From assembly GCF_019175385.1 (NCBI RefSeq), contig NC_083339.1, forward strand, positions 77,892,307 to 77,956,306: 64,000 nucleotides of DNA. Reading direction: 5' to 3'. The DNA is from Lycium barbarum. Lineage: Eukaryota; Streptophyta; Magnoliopsida; Solanales; Solanaceae. Position 1 is the stretch's first letter, and every line of letters begins with the position of its first letter. The notes beneath the pieces were generated by a model. That model searched no databases. It was not told the DNA's origin and saw only the letters and a program-made list of their open reading frames with translations. Positions 34,735-46,467 of this stretch are shown piece by piece. The translations under genes were made by a program, and so were the position numbers.

Positions 34735-37700
34735 TGTCACTACCCAATTTCGCTAATTTGTGCAGTCACGCACCTTTCCCACCTCGGTAGGCGAACCCTT
34801 AACTTAACATTTACAATAATAGAAAGTAGCGGAAGAAGTAAAATAACGGATTTCTCACAATTATAATATAAATACAAAAATACGAAAGTAAATAAAATCC
34901 TCCCCAGTATCTGGTCTGGTCATACAAGAGCATCTAACTAAAATCTACTAGTCTGGAATATCAATAATACATCAATCTGTCTATGTCTCAGAGTTGAAAG
35001 TAAGACATAATAATAAGAGGAGTCTTCAACGCAGCGAATGACTCGTGCTCACCCTAGAAACTCGATGCCATGCTGATGATGACTATCAGCCGCGGGAGAT
35101 GGAAGCAGACCCAACCTGAAACTCTACATTCACAAAGGAATGCAACAAGTGCAAGTCAGTACAAAACTATAGTACTGGTAGGTATCATCGACCGACTAAG
35201 CATAGCTAACATAATTCACTCAATAAAGTAGGATACGCAAATAAATCAACAAGTAAGTCAAACATAATCTAAGCAATTTACACGTCATCGCCTAAGTAAA
35301 GCATCTAATCCCAAATATGCCAAGTCTCGATATATCAAATCCGAAACCAATATCACAAGTAAAATACCAAATCATCTCAATATAAGCCATGATACAATGC
35401 AATGCAATGCAATAATGTGTGAAAGCAATGCAATGCCATGCAAATGCTGTGTACACATGACCTCCAGACGGAAATATCCATGTCTCGGTAGCACAACCCA
35501 AGATGAATCATGAAGTCTAAGTGCCACTCGTCCCGGATCTTTAAACAACAGACAGACGAGACCCCGGATCTTTGCCTATGGGAGGTTCTCACCAGCACCA
35601 CCCTGGGGGACCCGCGAAGTCCATGTACTATGTCGCTCCATATCACACAGCATAGAGATGACCTTTCCACCCTACCGACCATCTCGTATCACACAAAATT
35701 GAATGGTCTCGCAATTAGTATAAAACCTCTCAATTATTTCAAAACAGCATAGGCCATATCGTCACCGCCCTGTCAAATGTGCCTTAAATATATATAGACA
35801 GATGACAACAATGAGATCTCTTATCACACTCATTCCATTCCGGTACATGACCTCGGAACACAGACTTTCATCTTTCTTTCACACAATCCACGATTTCGGA
35901 ACAACCATCAGACATCAGACAACTCACATCACTTGCACACAATCCACGACCCCAGAACAACCATCAGACATCGGACTACTCATATCACTCTCATGCAAAC
36001 TGAGCTCAACTCACCATAGTGTTTCATCAAGTGTCAACAATGTATCAACAGTATATCATGACGAATAGGAATGAGTGTAATGCATATGTCAACATTAAGA
36101 ATCAGCTTAATATCACAAGTACCAACAATGGGTACACCAACAATATATCAATGTCACAAATACTAACATGGGTACTCCAATAAGATATTAGTGTCATAAG
36201 TACCAACGTGGGTACGCTAACAATATCGTAAAAGACTACCCAAGTCATATAGAACTCTATCCTCGTATCAATTTCAACTCATAAGATACTATAATATCAC
36301 AATCAATATGGAACAACAAATCCCAATATCTACTCACAACACGTGGCATCAAGCTACCACAATAGAACAATCCAGTCACAATAGAACGAGATGGCTAGCC
36401 CCAATGACGCAACAAGGCCTAACCTAAGACAATATCCAACCCAACTTCATAGCCGAAGGTTTACATGCTTTCTCCGACAATATCATCTAAATATATGCTT
36501 CACTACACAAAGTCTCACTAAGGGTAAGCCATAGCCTACCTGGATGGCCGAACAACAACGCTAACAATCACTCTATAGCCTTGCCCTTCTGCTGAGCCTC
36601 AATATCAAAGAAGTCTAGGCATATTCGAAATCTAGATTAGAAATCATGAAGAACAATACTAATATTACTATCATTCAAATTAGGTCAAATCCAACACTAG
36701 AATTTGAGGAAACGAGGCCTATAAGGTAAAAATGGGAAACTCGGGGGTAAAATATCAAATTAACCACTAGATGACCAAAACCCATCAACCAATTGCTAAA
36801 TTAACTCAAAGATTCATCCAATTTCGAAATCCAAGCAAAACCCCCAATTTTGGGTATAAACCTAACTCTTTGATTCAAGAATTCAACACTAATAATGGAA
36901 GATAATTGATTAACAACCTTAGACTCATCAAACTCTAGCATAAACCCCATCAATTTCACCATTAATAAGCCTAGATAGAACATTCATTAACTTCACTTTT
37001 ATCTTCCATTACTAAGGAATTACTAAGGGAAGAGGAATCTATGATGATTAGGAACAAGGAATTAGTAGAGAGGATAGTAAGACTTACCACCAAGAGTTTT
37101 CTGCAATAATCTTCTAATAAAGTCCCCAAGAGCTCAAATATCTAAATGGGAATAAATGATAGACTAAGGGCTTATTTAATACACACTTAATGAAATAACA
37201 GGCCCGTTACCGCCCCGGCAGTAACGGGGCCGCAACAGCGATACCGTACCAGCGCCCAACACACCGCTGGCACGGTCTGGGCCAAATCATACTTGGCCGC
37301 CCTGGCGATCACCCCGCTGCAACAACGGTACTGCTGGGACGACACTGGTGCCGCCAATTCGGACACCAGGTAGCAGAATCCAACTAAATTTTCTCAGTTT
37401 CAATCGAAATCTCGAACTACTCCCAAGGCATCCTGCTCATAAACCACATACACAGATCTATATAAAAATACACTACGAATGCACCCGTGGTCTCGAAATT
37501 TCCAATGGAGGTCTCGTTGACCGAGTCAACCCCCGATACCTCATTTTCAGTTTCCCAACCCAAGTTCCAAAATGCATCTGAATGTATTGGGATTTGAAGC
37601 AGATATACACACTAGTTCTAAATAACCATTCGGACCTCTCGGAATTGACAAATTTTTGAAAAAGGTCCGTTTACCCAAAAGTCAACTTTGAGTCAACTCT

Positions 37701-37860
37701 CTGTCGCTTAAAGCTCATATTTCACAAAAAGTCACCCGAATCAAGTCTAGACATCTCGAGAAGTGTGTTAACGACCCCCTCGGGTCAAAAGTGAGCTAAC
37801 CAAGCTCGAGAAAAGGTCAAAAGGGATAGAAACGCAATAATGACTAAACAGGTCGTTATA
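34735..37860 (-). mobile_element. F1 5' LTR, family F, antisense
   Basis: 3126 bp. The plus strand starts TGTCACTACCCAATTTCGC and ends ACAGGTCGTTATA (sense TATAACGACC, with TG decayed to TA). It matches F2 (42219-44915) end to end. The F-type cassette of CCGC..GCGG words is at about 37200-37360. A strong antisense donor GTGG|TAAGTC lies near 37083, and the CAGTAC ... GTACTG stem is at about 35158. It is inserted in sense LTR S, whose remainder follows at 37861. Confidence 0.82.
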
Positions 37861-40378
37861 ATTTTCTTGTGTCTGGTGTCCACTGTAGCGGCACCAGACT
37901 CGCGGTAGGATCCTACTATAGCGAGGGACCGACCGCCATGGTGGATGTGAGAAATACGTGGTGAGTCACCATAGTGGACGGCCATCCGCTGTGGCGGACT
38001 CGCGATAGCCGATGAATAATCGCCATAGCGGCTGTGTGAGTTAGAGGCTGGCCGCTGTAGCAGGCCGAGCCTCGCTGTTGCGGATGAAGGGACCAGAATC
38101 TTATTTAACGCTTAGTTGAAACCCTTCATTTCCTATCACTCCATTTCTTGGTTCTAAGCATCCCTTGAGGCGATTTGAAGATTTTTTGGTTGCTTTCTCT
38201 TGTGGGTAAGTCTCCTAACCTTAAATCCATTCCTTTATCTTTCCTTATTCCTTAATCCATGCTAGAAATCTTTAGAAACAAAAGGGGAAGATGGATTCTT
38301 ATGATAATTTCTTGAGATGAGTTCTAGACTTCCTAAATGGAAATCGATGATGAAATTGACTAGTATAATCATAGAATTTGATGAATTCATTATTGATAGG
38401 CCTAAATCTTCCATTATTAGTGATTAATTTAAGGATTGAAAGTTAGGGTTCATACCCAAAATTGGGGGTTTCATTTAAATTCCAAATTTAGCTTAATTTT
38501 TAGTTAATCTAGTAATTGATTAGTGGATTTTGATTATCTAGAGAATGAATCGCCTATTCCACTTTTGAATTGCCTATTTTACCCTTTTGGATCCATTTTC
38601 CCATTTTTCATAGTTAGAACTAGACCTAAATTAGAAGTATAGCAATATGGGTATTGTTCTTTTTTATTTCTAATGTAGAATTCGAATATAGTTAGACTTT
38701 GAGTATTTGGAGGCGCAAAGAAAGGGTAAGGGTAGGGTTGACGGTTCCTGGGTAAGTTATGGCTTACCTTTTGGTTAGACTTCGATTAGAGAATCATATG
38801 TAGAGTTAGTGATCATTGAAGAAATCATGTACGCCTTTGGGTATAAAGTTGGGATGGATTCTTAGGTTGGTACTATTGTTTGATTTTGGTGTGTTGCCTT
38901 TGCGGTGATTTATTAGCTTGTTACCACGTGTGTGATATTAGATTAGATGCTTAGTCATCTTATAATGATTGAGATATGGCTATCCCTCATTTATTGGTAT
39001 TATCCTGGATAGAGGAAAGAACTTGACTTGTATTGATATCGAGAGATGTGTCCATGTGTGGCGCGATTGATTTGATATGTTGTCATCATTCATTGATATT
39101 TTGTAGTTTACTCAATCTCATCTTTCATGATACTCTGATATAAATACTTAGTGACTTATTATGGTTGTGAACCTGTATCTTTCAGTTATTGGTTATTGAC
39201 TTGCGAAGATGAATGAATTGTTATTGATCTTGCTATGGGGATATGTGTCCATGTATGGCACGATTGCCATTGGTAAACTCTTGTTAGCATTGATATCATG
39301 TATGCATTCATAGTCATATATTTGGATCGGGTTGCACGCTGCAACACACACACATATATATATACACATATATTGGACCGGGTTGCATGTTCCGCAACAC
39401 TGACTTGGATCGGGCTGTGCGCCGCAGCAAGTACATGGACTTCGCGGGTCCCCCATGGGTCATGACTGTCGAGGCATGGAGATTCTCCGTCCGAAGCATG
39501 TGTGTATCATTGCATTGCATTGCATTCATATTTCATTCATTTATACATCTGATTTTTGGGTGTGCTTAGGTATTGCATTGTACGATGCTCATGAACATTG
39601 AGTTCCTGGTTGGTTACTGATTTAAGATTTGCCATGTGTCTGATTATTACATACTTGGGAATTGATAGACTCGAGGAGTAGAGACTTTTCCTAGGCTAAT
39701 ACTTGGGGTTACGGGTTACTATTGTTGGTTGTACGGTGTTTGTGGTTTTTCTAAGGAATCGTGGAAAATTGGCTGACTTGTGGTTAGGTGCTTCACCATA
39801 GGCTACGATTCAGTTATTTGATCCTTATATACTTGAGTTGTTATTCTTGGACTGTGTGGTGTTTATATTTGATTGTGATCATGTCTATTCTTCAGTCTCT
39901 TCCTTTATATATGTTAACTAACTGTTATCGGCCTATGATGCCTACTCAGTACGTGTTGTTTGTGCTGATGCTACGTTGATACACTCATTTCGGGGTGTAG
40001 AGTTTTGAGACAGGCTCCACTTCCACTCCCAAGACTGGTTTTCGAGACTTGGCTTGCGAGTATCTAGGGTGAGCATTTGGCGAGTTGCTGCCTGGAGACC
40101 CCTCTATCCCTGTCTTTATTTTCTTCAATTCAGACAGATGTGTTTAACATTTGAGACTTGTATTTTCTAGACGTTGCTTAGTTGCTCTTGTACGAGTCAG
40201 ACCAGTTCCTTGGGGGTTGTATTTATATTCCGCACTTATGATTATTTATGATTCAAACTTCTACTTATTCTACTCTAGTTACTTATTGTGGTTGTATTTA
40301 TGAATTTGGAAGGGGGTTTGCCTACCCAGGTGGGAAATGGTAGGTGCCCGCACAACTTAGTGAATTTGGGTCGTCACA
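37861..40378 (+). mobile_element. Sense LTR S, family F (start missing)
   Basis: It begins inside the family-F promoter cassette (GTAGCGGC, CCTACTATAGCG, GCTGTGGCGG words, 37880-38080) and runs through donor-like TTGTGG|GTAAGTC (near 38204) and CAGTAC ... GTGCTG (near 39945) to the terminus GGGTCGTCACA at 40378. The first ~600 bp should lie left of F1 and are not in the window. The upstream neighbour F1 was inserted in it, and it was itself inserted in the Tek2 3' LTR. Confidence 0.75.
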
Positions 40379-41100
40379 AGAACCTCTTCAATTCGCCTTA
40401 AAGACACTTAGGAGTAATAAATGTAGGAATAGGAAATGAAGGGTTTTACTTAGCATTAAGTAGGATACTGTTTTGTGTTTCCCGCTGCAGCGGTAATGGG
40501 ACCTCTATAGCGGGACGGTCCCTCAACTCCCTATCCGCTACAGCATGTCCGCTGGAGCGGATCCCCACGAATCACCTCAACTCGAGCCTGCGGACCAGGC
40601 CTCACCGAGACGGGTCCGCTGCAACGCACAAAGTCTCGCCCCAGCGAGGTGTCAGACACCAGCAGAATGTTGGTTTTTCACTAACTCATTCCCAAAACTC
40701 GACAATCACCTGAGACCTCCTAGATGTAAACTAGGTATGCAAACATACATAACATCACGCTACAGACTCATTCATGGTCTCGGAGTTCCCAACGGAGGTC
40801 TATTTGACCGGGTCAACACCCAATTGCCAAAGACAAACTTTCCAACCAATATCCCAAAATGCTCCCGAGTGCCCTGGGAACTGAACTGAACATCCCACCA
40901 ACCTATATTCGTCCATCCAGACCTTTCGAAATCGATGAATTTTCGAAAAAGGTCTGTTTATCCAAAAGCCAGCTATCAGTCAATCGCTCTATTTCGCATA
41001 AGTCATCCCTGTGGGTCAAAATCGTACTAATAGGGCTCGAGGAAAGGTTGACGGGGATAAATGGGTCAAAAGCACTATAACGACCAAGCGGATCGTTTTA
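40379..41100 (-). mobile_element. Tek2 3' LTR (family F), terminal piece
   Basis: Antisense family-F LTR from the donor region through the cassette (CCGCTGCAGCGG near 40489, CCGCTGGAGCGG near 40549) to its sense start at 41100 (TAAAACGATCCGCTTGG). It abuts the Tek2 pol stop codon and conserved inverted repeat, as a 3' LTR should. The rest of the LTR was displaced by S. Confidence 0.75.
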
Positions 41101-41645
41101 TCAGATACCAATTAAACAATCGCTCGTCCTCGAGCAATAAGGAAAGGAACTAGGAAAAGTACCTGAGTCAGCAAACAACTGAGGATATTTGGAATGCATA
41201 TTTGACTCGGTCTCCCATGTGGCCTCCTCAACAGGACAGTGCTTCCATTGTACCTTAACAGAAGCTATCTCCTTAGACCTCAACTTTCTCGCCTGCTAAT
41301 CCAAGATCGCTGTAGGCTCCTCCTCATATAACAGATTGTCATTAAGCAACACAGAATCCCAACAAATGATATAAGACCCGTCTGAATGGTACCTCTTCAG
41401 CATAGAAACATGGAATACCGGATGAACACCCGATAGGCCTAGTGGAAAAGCTAACACATAAGCAACAACATCAACATGACGAAGAATATCAAATGGACCA
41501 ATGTACCTAGAGCTCAACTTGCCCCTCTTCCTAAAGCACATAACACCATTCATGGGTGAAATCTTTAGAAGAACGTGCTCACCCTCCATAAACTCTAAAT
41601 CTCGAACCTTCCGGTCCGCATACGTCTTTTGTCTACTCTGAGCTG
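41101..41645 (-). pseudogene. pol: Tek2 integrase C-terminus and chromodomain
   Basis: On the minus strand from 41589, EGEHVLLKISPMNGVMCF, KLSSRYIGPFDIL, and GLSGVHPVFHVSMLKRYHSDGS (the usual GPY/F-type module) lead into the chromodomain: EEEPTAILD, a TAG at 41296-41298, then LRSKEIASVKVQW, VEEATWETE. The chromodomain binds histone marks and steers integration to heterochromatin. This identifies Tek2 as a chromovirus. The frame ends at TGA 41101-41103 beside the 3' LTR. The segment 41590-41645 needs a frameshift to join the core. Confidence 0.9.
41122..41135. other. Family-F version of the near-tract inverted repeat
   Basis: GCTCG-TCCT-CGAGC, at the place where families A, D and E have ATTCG-TCCT-CGAAT. 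Both arms differ together while the TCCT centre is kept. Confidence 0.7.
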
Positions 41646-42218
41646 CTAGAATTTTTCTTCAATAACCTTCACCTTGTCCAAAGACCCCCTCAGCAAATCT
41701 GTACCCCAAGGTCGAACCTCAAAAGCATGAAACCACCCAATAAGAGAATGACACCTCCTACCATATAAAGCCTCGAACGACGCCATATCAATACTCGAAT
41801 GGTAGCTATTGTTGTATGCGAACTCTGCCAAGGGTAAGAACTATTCCCAATGACCACTAAAATCAATAGCACAAGCTCTCAACGTATCCTCAAGCACCTC
41901 AATAATCCTCTCGGATTGACCATCACTCTGAGGATGAAAAGCGGTACTAAGATCTAACAGAGTACCCAACTTATCCTGCAAGGTCTTCCAAAAATAGGAG
42001 CTAAACTTAGTACCTCGATAAAAAATAATGGAAATAGGAACCCTGTGCAATCGCACTATCTCTCGGATGTAAATCCTAGCCAACTTGTCTACATTATAAG
42101 TAATATGAATTGGGATGAAATGAGTAGACTTAGTCAACCAATCAACAATAACCCAAACTGAATCGAACTTGCTCAGGGTATTCGGAAGACCAATAACAAA
42201 ATCCATGGCAATCCTCTC
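41646..42218 (-). pseudogene. pol: Tek2 integrase catalytic core (DDE), second Asp lost
   Basis: The minus strand from 42206 reads MDFVIGLPNTLSKFDS, WVIVDWLTKSTHFIP (first catalytic Asp present), IREIVRLHRVPISI, then FYRGTKF, where the family has SDRGTQF, so the second catalytic Asp is Tyr. AFHPQSDGQSER keeps the catalytic Glu region. After HWE a TAG (41838-41840) replaces the usual Gln, then LAEFAYNNSYHSS, EALYGRRC and VKVIEEKF. It is broken upstream by LTR F2, which lies between this core and the zinc-binding domain. Confidence 0.92.
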
Positions 42219-44915
42219 TGTCGCAACCCAATTTCACTAAGTTATGTGGACACCTACCTTCCCTACGTCGGTAAGCGCACCCTTATCCCAACAATCTTAA
42301 AGGCATGAATAAACAAGTAAATGAGCAAAAGAGATAGAAATACGTAAGTCTGAAATAGATAAATAATGCAAAAATACATCAAAACCAGCCAGCATCTGGT
42401 CTGGTCATACAAGAGCATCTAATTAGAATCTACAAGTATGGAAGTAATAATAATATATCAATAGTCTCAATATGTCTCAGAATATCAAGTAAGACATAAG
42501 TAAAAGAATAATCTTCAAGGCGGCAGACGTCCTCGTGCTCACCCTATAAGACTCTAAACAGCAACCCTCGAACTAATATCAACCACGAGGAGTAGAGGTC
42601 GATCCCACCTTGAACTCTACATTTATAAAAGAATGCAGCAAGTGCAGGTCAGTACAAACAACAAGTACTGGTAGGTATCATAGGACGACTAAGATTAGCT
42701 AACATATATCAAGGCAATAAAGTAAGATAAACAGGTAAATCAACATGGTATAAGTCAATCACAAGCCATTAACCAAGTACACATCATCACCTATGTTATA
42801 ACATCTAAACCCAAATGTGCCAAGTCCCAGTATATCCAATCTGAATCCGTATATCACAAAAGTATCACAATAAATCACAGGAGTATCACTAGCAGCCAAA
42901 TGATACAATGAAATGCAATAATGTAGAAGTGTGAATGCAATGCATATGCACCGTACACATGTACTCCGATGATGGAACATCACATCTCGGCAACACAACC
43001 CATTGGGAGCCCGCGAAGCCCATGTACCCTCCCGATTCCGGCAACAACCTCGGCAATCGCTACCAACACTCATACCTCGATTCCAGGATAAACATCGGAC
43101 ATTGATCCTCACATCACTCTTATCCAACTGAGCCCATATCATAACAATGTTTCCTTATATATCATCAGTGTATCAATAGTATATCATGAAGGATGAGAAT
43201 GCGTGCAGTATGAGTTCAATGTCAATAATCAAATCAATATCAAAAGTACTACACATGGACACACCAACAATATCCATAAAAGGCTACACAATATGCCATA
43301 ATGGAATCACTATCCTCATCTCAAATGACAACAAGAAAGGTGCTACAATATTATCATCAAGATAGATCACTAGGCACCAATATCTACTATTTCCACGTGG
43401 CATCAAGCCAACAATAATAGAACAATAAAAGTCATAAAACAATGGGGTGGCTAGCCCCAAATCACACAATAGGGCCCAACCTAAGGCGATATCCAACCCA
43501 ACTTCATACCCAAAGGCTTACATGCATTCTCCGAGAATATCATCTAAATATATGCTTCGCTAATCGAAGTCTCATCATAGGGTAAACCATAACCTACCTG
43601 GAAGGTCGAACAACAAAGTCTCCAACGATCACACCTTAGTATTTCCTTTCCTTTGAGCCTCGAGATAATGAAAGTCTAAGCATATTCGAATCATGAAATT
43701 AGAATAAAAAAGAACATCAATCAAACCCTACTTCTATTCAAGACCCAAATTCCCAACCTATAGAATGAGGTTTATGAACTAGAAAGGGGAAATTAGGAAT
43801 CTATAGGCCTCAACATGAAATTAAGCTCTAAGTGATCAATTCCCATCAATTATAAGCTAGAATAACCAACAATTTACTCAAATTCGACTTCTAGGAAAAA
43901 TCCCTAAATTTGGGTATAAAACCTAAGTCCTAATCCCGTAAATTAGCCACTAATTTGGAAGAATCATGCAATCATAGGTTCTAGTCATCAATTTCAGGCT
44001 TAAATAAGCTAACTCAATCAATAAATCAAGGTTTAGAAGCCTAGAAAGAAGAACTCATGGAACCCTCTTAATCACCAACCCTTAAAGAACTATCATGATA
44101 ATGGAATGCTAAGGTGATTAAGGAAGTTGGAATAGCAAAGAGAATAGAAGAACTTACCACCAAGAGTTTCTCCCAAGAATCACCTTGAAAAGCTCTAAAA
44201 AACTGCCAAGTCAAAATAATAAAGAATGAGGGACTTAGGGCTTTTAATACTCATTTAATGAAATACTCTCCCCGATACTGCTTCTGCGGCAACAACTGTC
44301 CCGCCTCGAAGACCACTCAGTCTGTCACTACAGTCAGCCCACATTTACAGTTGGCCGCTATGGCGGTAAGCCCACCGCTATAGCAAGTGCCGTTGCTGCT
44401 ATAATGGTGCTGCTATAGCGGGCACCAGAACAATAATTTCCAAAATCACAATCTCAACTCGAAATCCCGACTATCACCTGAGGCCATTTACTCATATACC
44501 ACATACACAGACACACATAAAAACACACTACAAACGCACTCGTGGCCTCAGAATTCCCAACAGAGGTCTAGTTGACAGAGTCAACCCCCCCTCCGATACC
44601 TCCATCTAATTTCCTAACCCAAGCCCCAAAATGCACCTGAGTGCATTGGGAAACAAACCAGATATGTACACAAGTTCTAAATGACCATCTGGACCTCTCG
44701 AAATTGATGGAATTTCGAAAAAGGTCAATTTGCCTAAAGGTCAACTTTGAGTCAACTATTTTTCTCTTTAAGCCCAATTTTCCCAAAAAGCCCAATCCTA
44801 TCCAAATACCCCGGGAAACGTATTATTGGTCCCTTCGGGTCAAATGTAAGCTACACAAGCTCGGGGAATGGTCAAAAGTACCAAAAGAACTATAACGAGC
44901 AAACGAGTCATTACA
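42219..44915 (-). mobile_element. Solo LTR F2, family F, antisense, inside Tek2 integrase
   Basis: 2697 bp, starting TGTCGCAACCCAATTTCAC and ending GAGTCATTACA (sense TGTAATGACTCG). The flanks CTCTC (42214-42218) and CTCTA (44916-44920) are a 5-bp duplication with one change. Removing the LTR rejoins the integrase text before MDFVIGLP. The CCGCTATAGC cassette (44340-44425), antisense donor (44156-44162) and CAGTAC ... GTACTG (near 42657) are in family positions. Confidence 0.9.
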
Positions 44916-45279
44916 CTCTACCACTTCCACTTGGGAATGGGCATCCTCTAAAGCACCCGACCAGGTCTCTGGTGCTCATACTTGACTTGCTGGCAATTCA
45001 AACACTGAGCAATGAAATATGTAATATCTCTCTTCATCCTGCCACACCAGTAGTGCTGTCTCAAGTCATGATACATTTTAGTTGCACCTGGATGACTAGA
45101 ATACCTAGAACTATGAGCCTCCTCTAAAATCAAGCGAATTATATCACCTACACGAGGAACTCACACACATCCTTTGATCCTCAAGATCCCCTCATCATCA
45201 AGCATGAACTCCTTGGCCTCACTATTCAACACCTTATCACGAATCTTACATAACTAGGCATCCTGAAACTGCTGTGCCC
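44916..45279 (-). pseudogene. pol: Tek2 integrase HHCC zinc-binding domain and RNase H/integrase linker
   Basis: The minus strand reads an RNase H-integrase linker (KIRDKVLNSEAKEF, LDDEGILRIKG), an in-frame stop, then ILEEAHSSRYSSHPGATKMYHDLRQHYWCGRMKRDI and QCLNCQQVKYEHQRPG. His residues and the C-x2-C pair match the integrase N-terminal zinc domain. At about 45279 the text jumps to gag, so protease, RT and most of RNase H are deleted. Confidence 0.88.
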
Positions 45280-46010
45280 TGATGCCTCGACTAAAGAAGC
45301 ATACTCAACAATGGACTGAAAGGAAGACCCCAAGGCCTCAAGCTGAAGGCAAGGAATTCTAAGAGAACCAATGAGCCCACCAACAAAGCATAGAATCTTT
45401 TCAGGCTCAGTAGGAATCAGGGGTGCTGAATAATGGGCCAAATGTAAATAGCGAGTAACATGGGCATCCATAGACAATGCCCTCTGCTGCAGATCGAGAA
45501 ACTCCTCCCTTCGTGCCTCTCTCAAAGCTTGAGGCACATACTTCTCAAGAAAGTTCCGATGAAACTATTTCCAAGTTAGTGGAGGAGAACCCTCAGGTCT
45601 GCAAGCAATGAAATACCTCCACCAGGTCTTCGCGTCTCCACAAAACTGGTAAGATACATAATCGACCCCGTAGGTCTCAAAATTACCTATCCTATGCAAC
45701 AACTCATACATGTCCAAGATGAACTTATACGCATCCTCTCCAGAAGTACCAGCGAACCTAGGAGGCTCAAACTTCCTAAACTTCCCAACTAGATCCTGAT
45801 CAGTAAAGGTCATAACAGGGCTCGTCATGGGTATAAGATCATCTCCCGAGGCTGGTACTGCATTCATCCGTGGAGCCATAGTCGCAACAGGGTGCGCTAC
45901 ATGAGTCAGTCTCTCCTCAGGGGTCTGCGCCCCAACCCTAGTCTGTGATCCTTCACTCAGAGTAGTAACACCAGCGGCAGCCTGCAGGGCATCTAAATGG
46001 AACAGAACTA
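45280..46010 (-). pseudogene. gag: Tek2 gag (capsid), truncated at both ends
   Basis: The minus strand from 46010 has LDALQAAAGV, a variable N-terminal stretch, MTFTDQDLVGKFRKFEPPRFAGTSGEDAYKFILDMYELLHRIG and YVSYQFCGDAKTWWRYFIACRPEGSPPLTW; after a frameshift, VPQALREARREEFLDLQQ, MDAHVTRYLHLAHYSAP and EKILCFVGGL. This is chromovirus capsid text. The zinc knuckle is missing because the deletion at ~45279 joins gag to integrase. The N-terminus is cut by element D2 at 46011. Confidence 0.88.
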
Positions 46011-46248
46011 TCACGACTCAAACCTGTGGACCGTGACGAGTGCCAAATCACTGTTGACCAAGCACCCATAAACTCGTACTTGCCATGTGCTCAATAACCT
46101 GGTGGCTCATTTCTAACTCATATATGAGTGATAGCATCTGCTGTAAAATTTATGTAATAAACTCTGTGTCGAACACTCATAATTTATGCACGTGGATATA
46201 TATATATATATATATATATATAGGCAAATATGCAAAGGATGACAACAC
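46011..46248 (-). mobile_element. Element D2 3' LTR (family D), piece 1
   Basis: It starts TATCACGACTC (TG decayed to TA) and continues CCGTGACGAGTGCC.. like the reversed end of D LTRs. The D2 duplication should be AGAAC (46006-46010), with its partner beyond the window. Element A' interrupts after AACAC (46244-46248). Confidence 0.8.
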
Positions 46249-46423
46249 TGTCACGACCCAACTAGGGGCCGTGACGGGTACCCGAGGCTTACCACCGAGC
46301 ACCACTCATTCTACTACTCATCATATTCAAATCATAAAAAATCATTTTTCATTTGGAAATATAATCACTTTTATATGCATAAGCCCTTCGGCTATCAAAA
46401 TAATCTATCTATCTATCTATCTA

Positions 46424-46467
<44 letters not shown>

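Noticed and set aside
35377..35682. Cys/His-rich minus frame considered as a small secreted protein
   Set aside because: It lies in LTR F1 where CAATG/GCAAT simple repeats give Cys-Ile-Ala-Leu-His runs. The equivalent part of F2 does not keep the frame.
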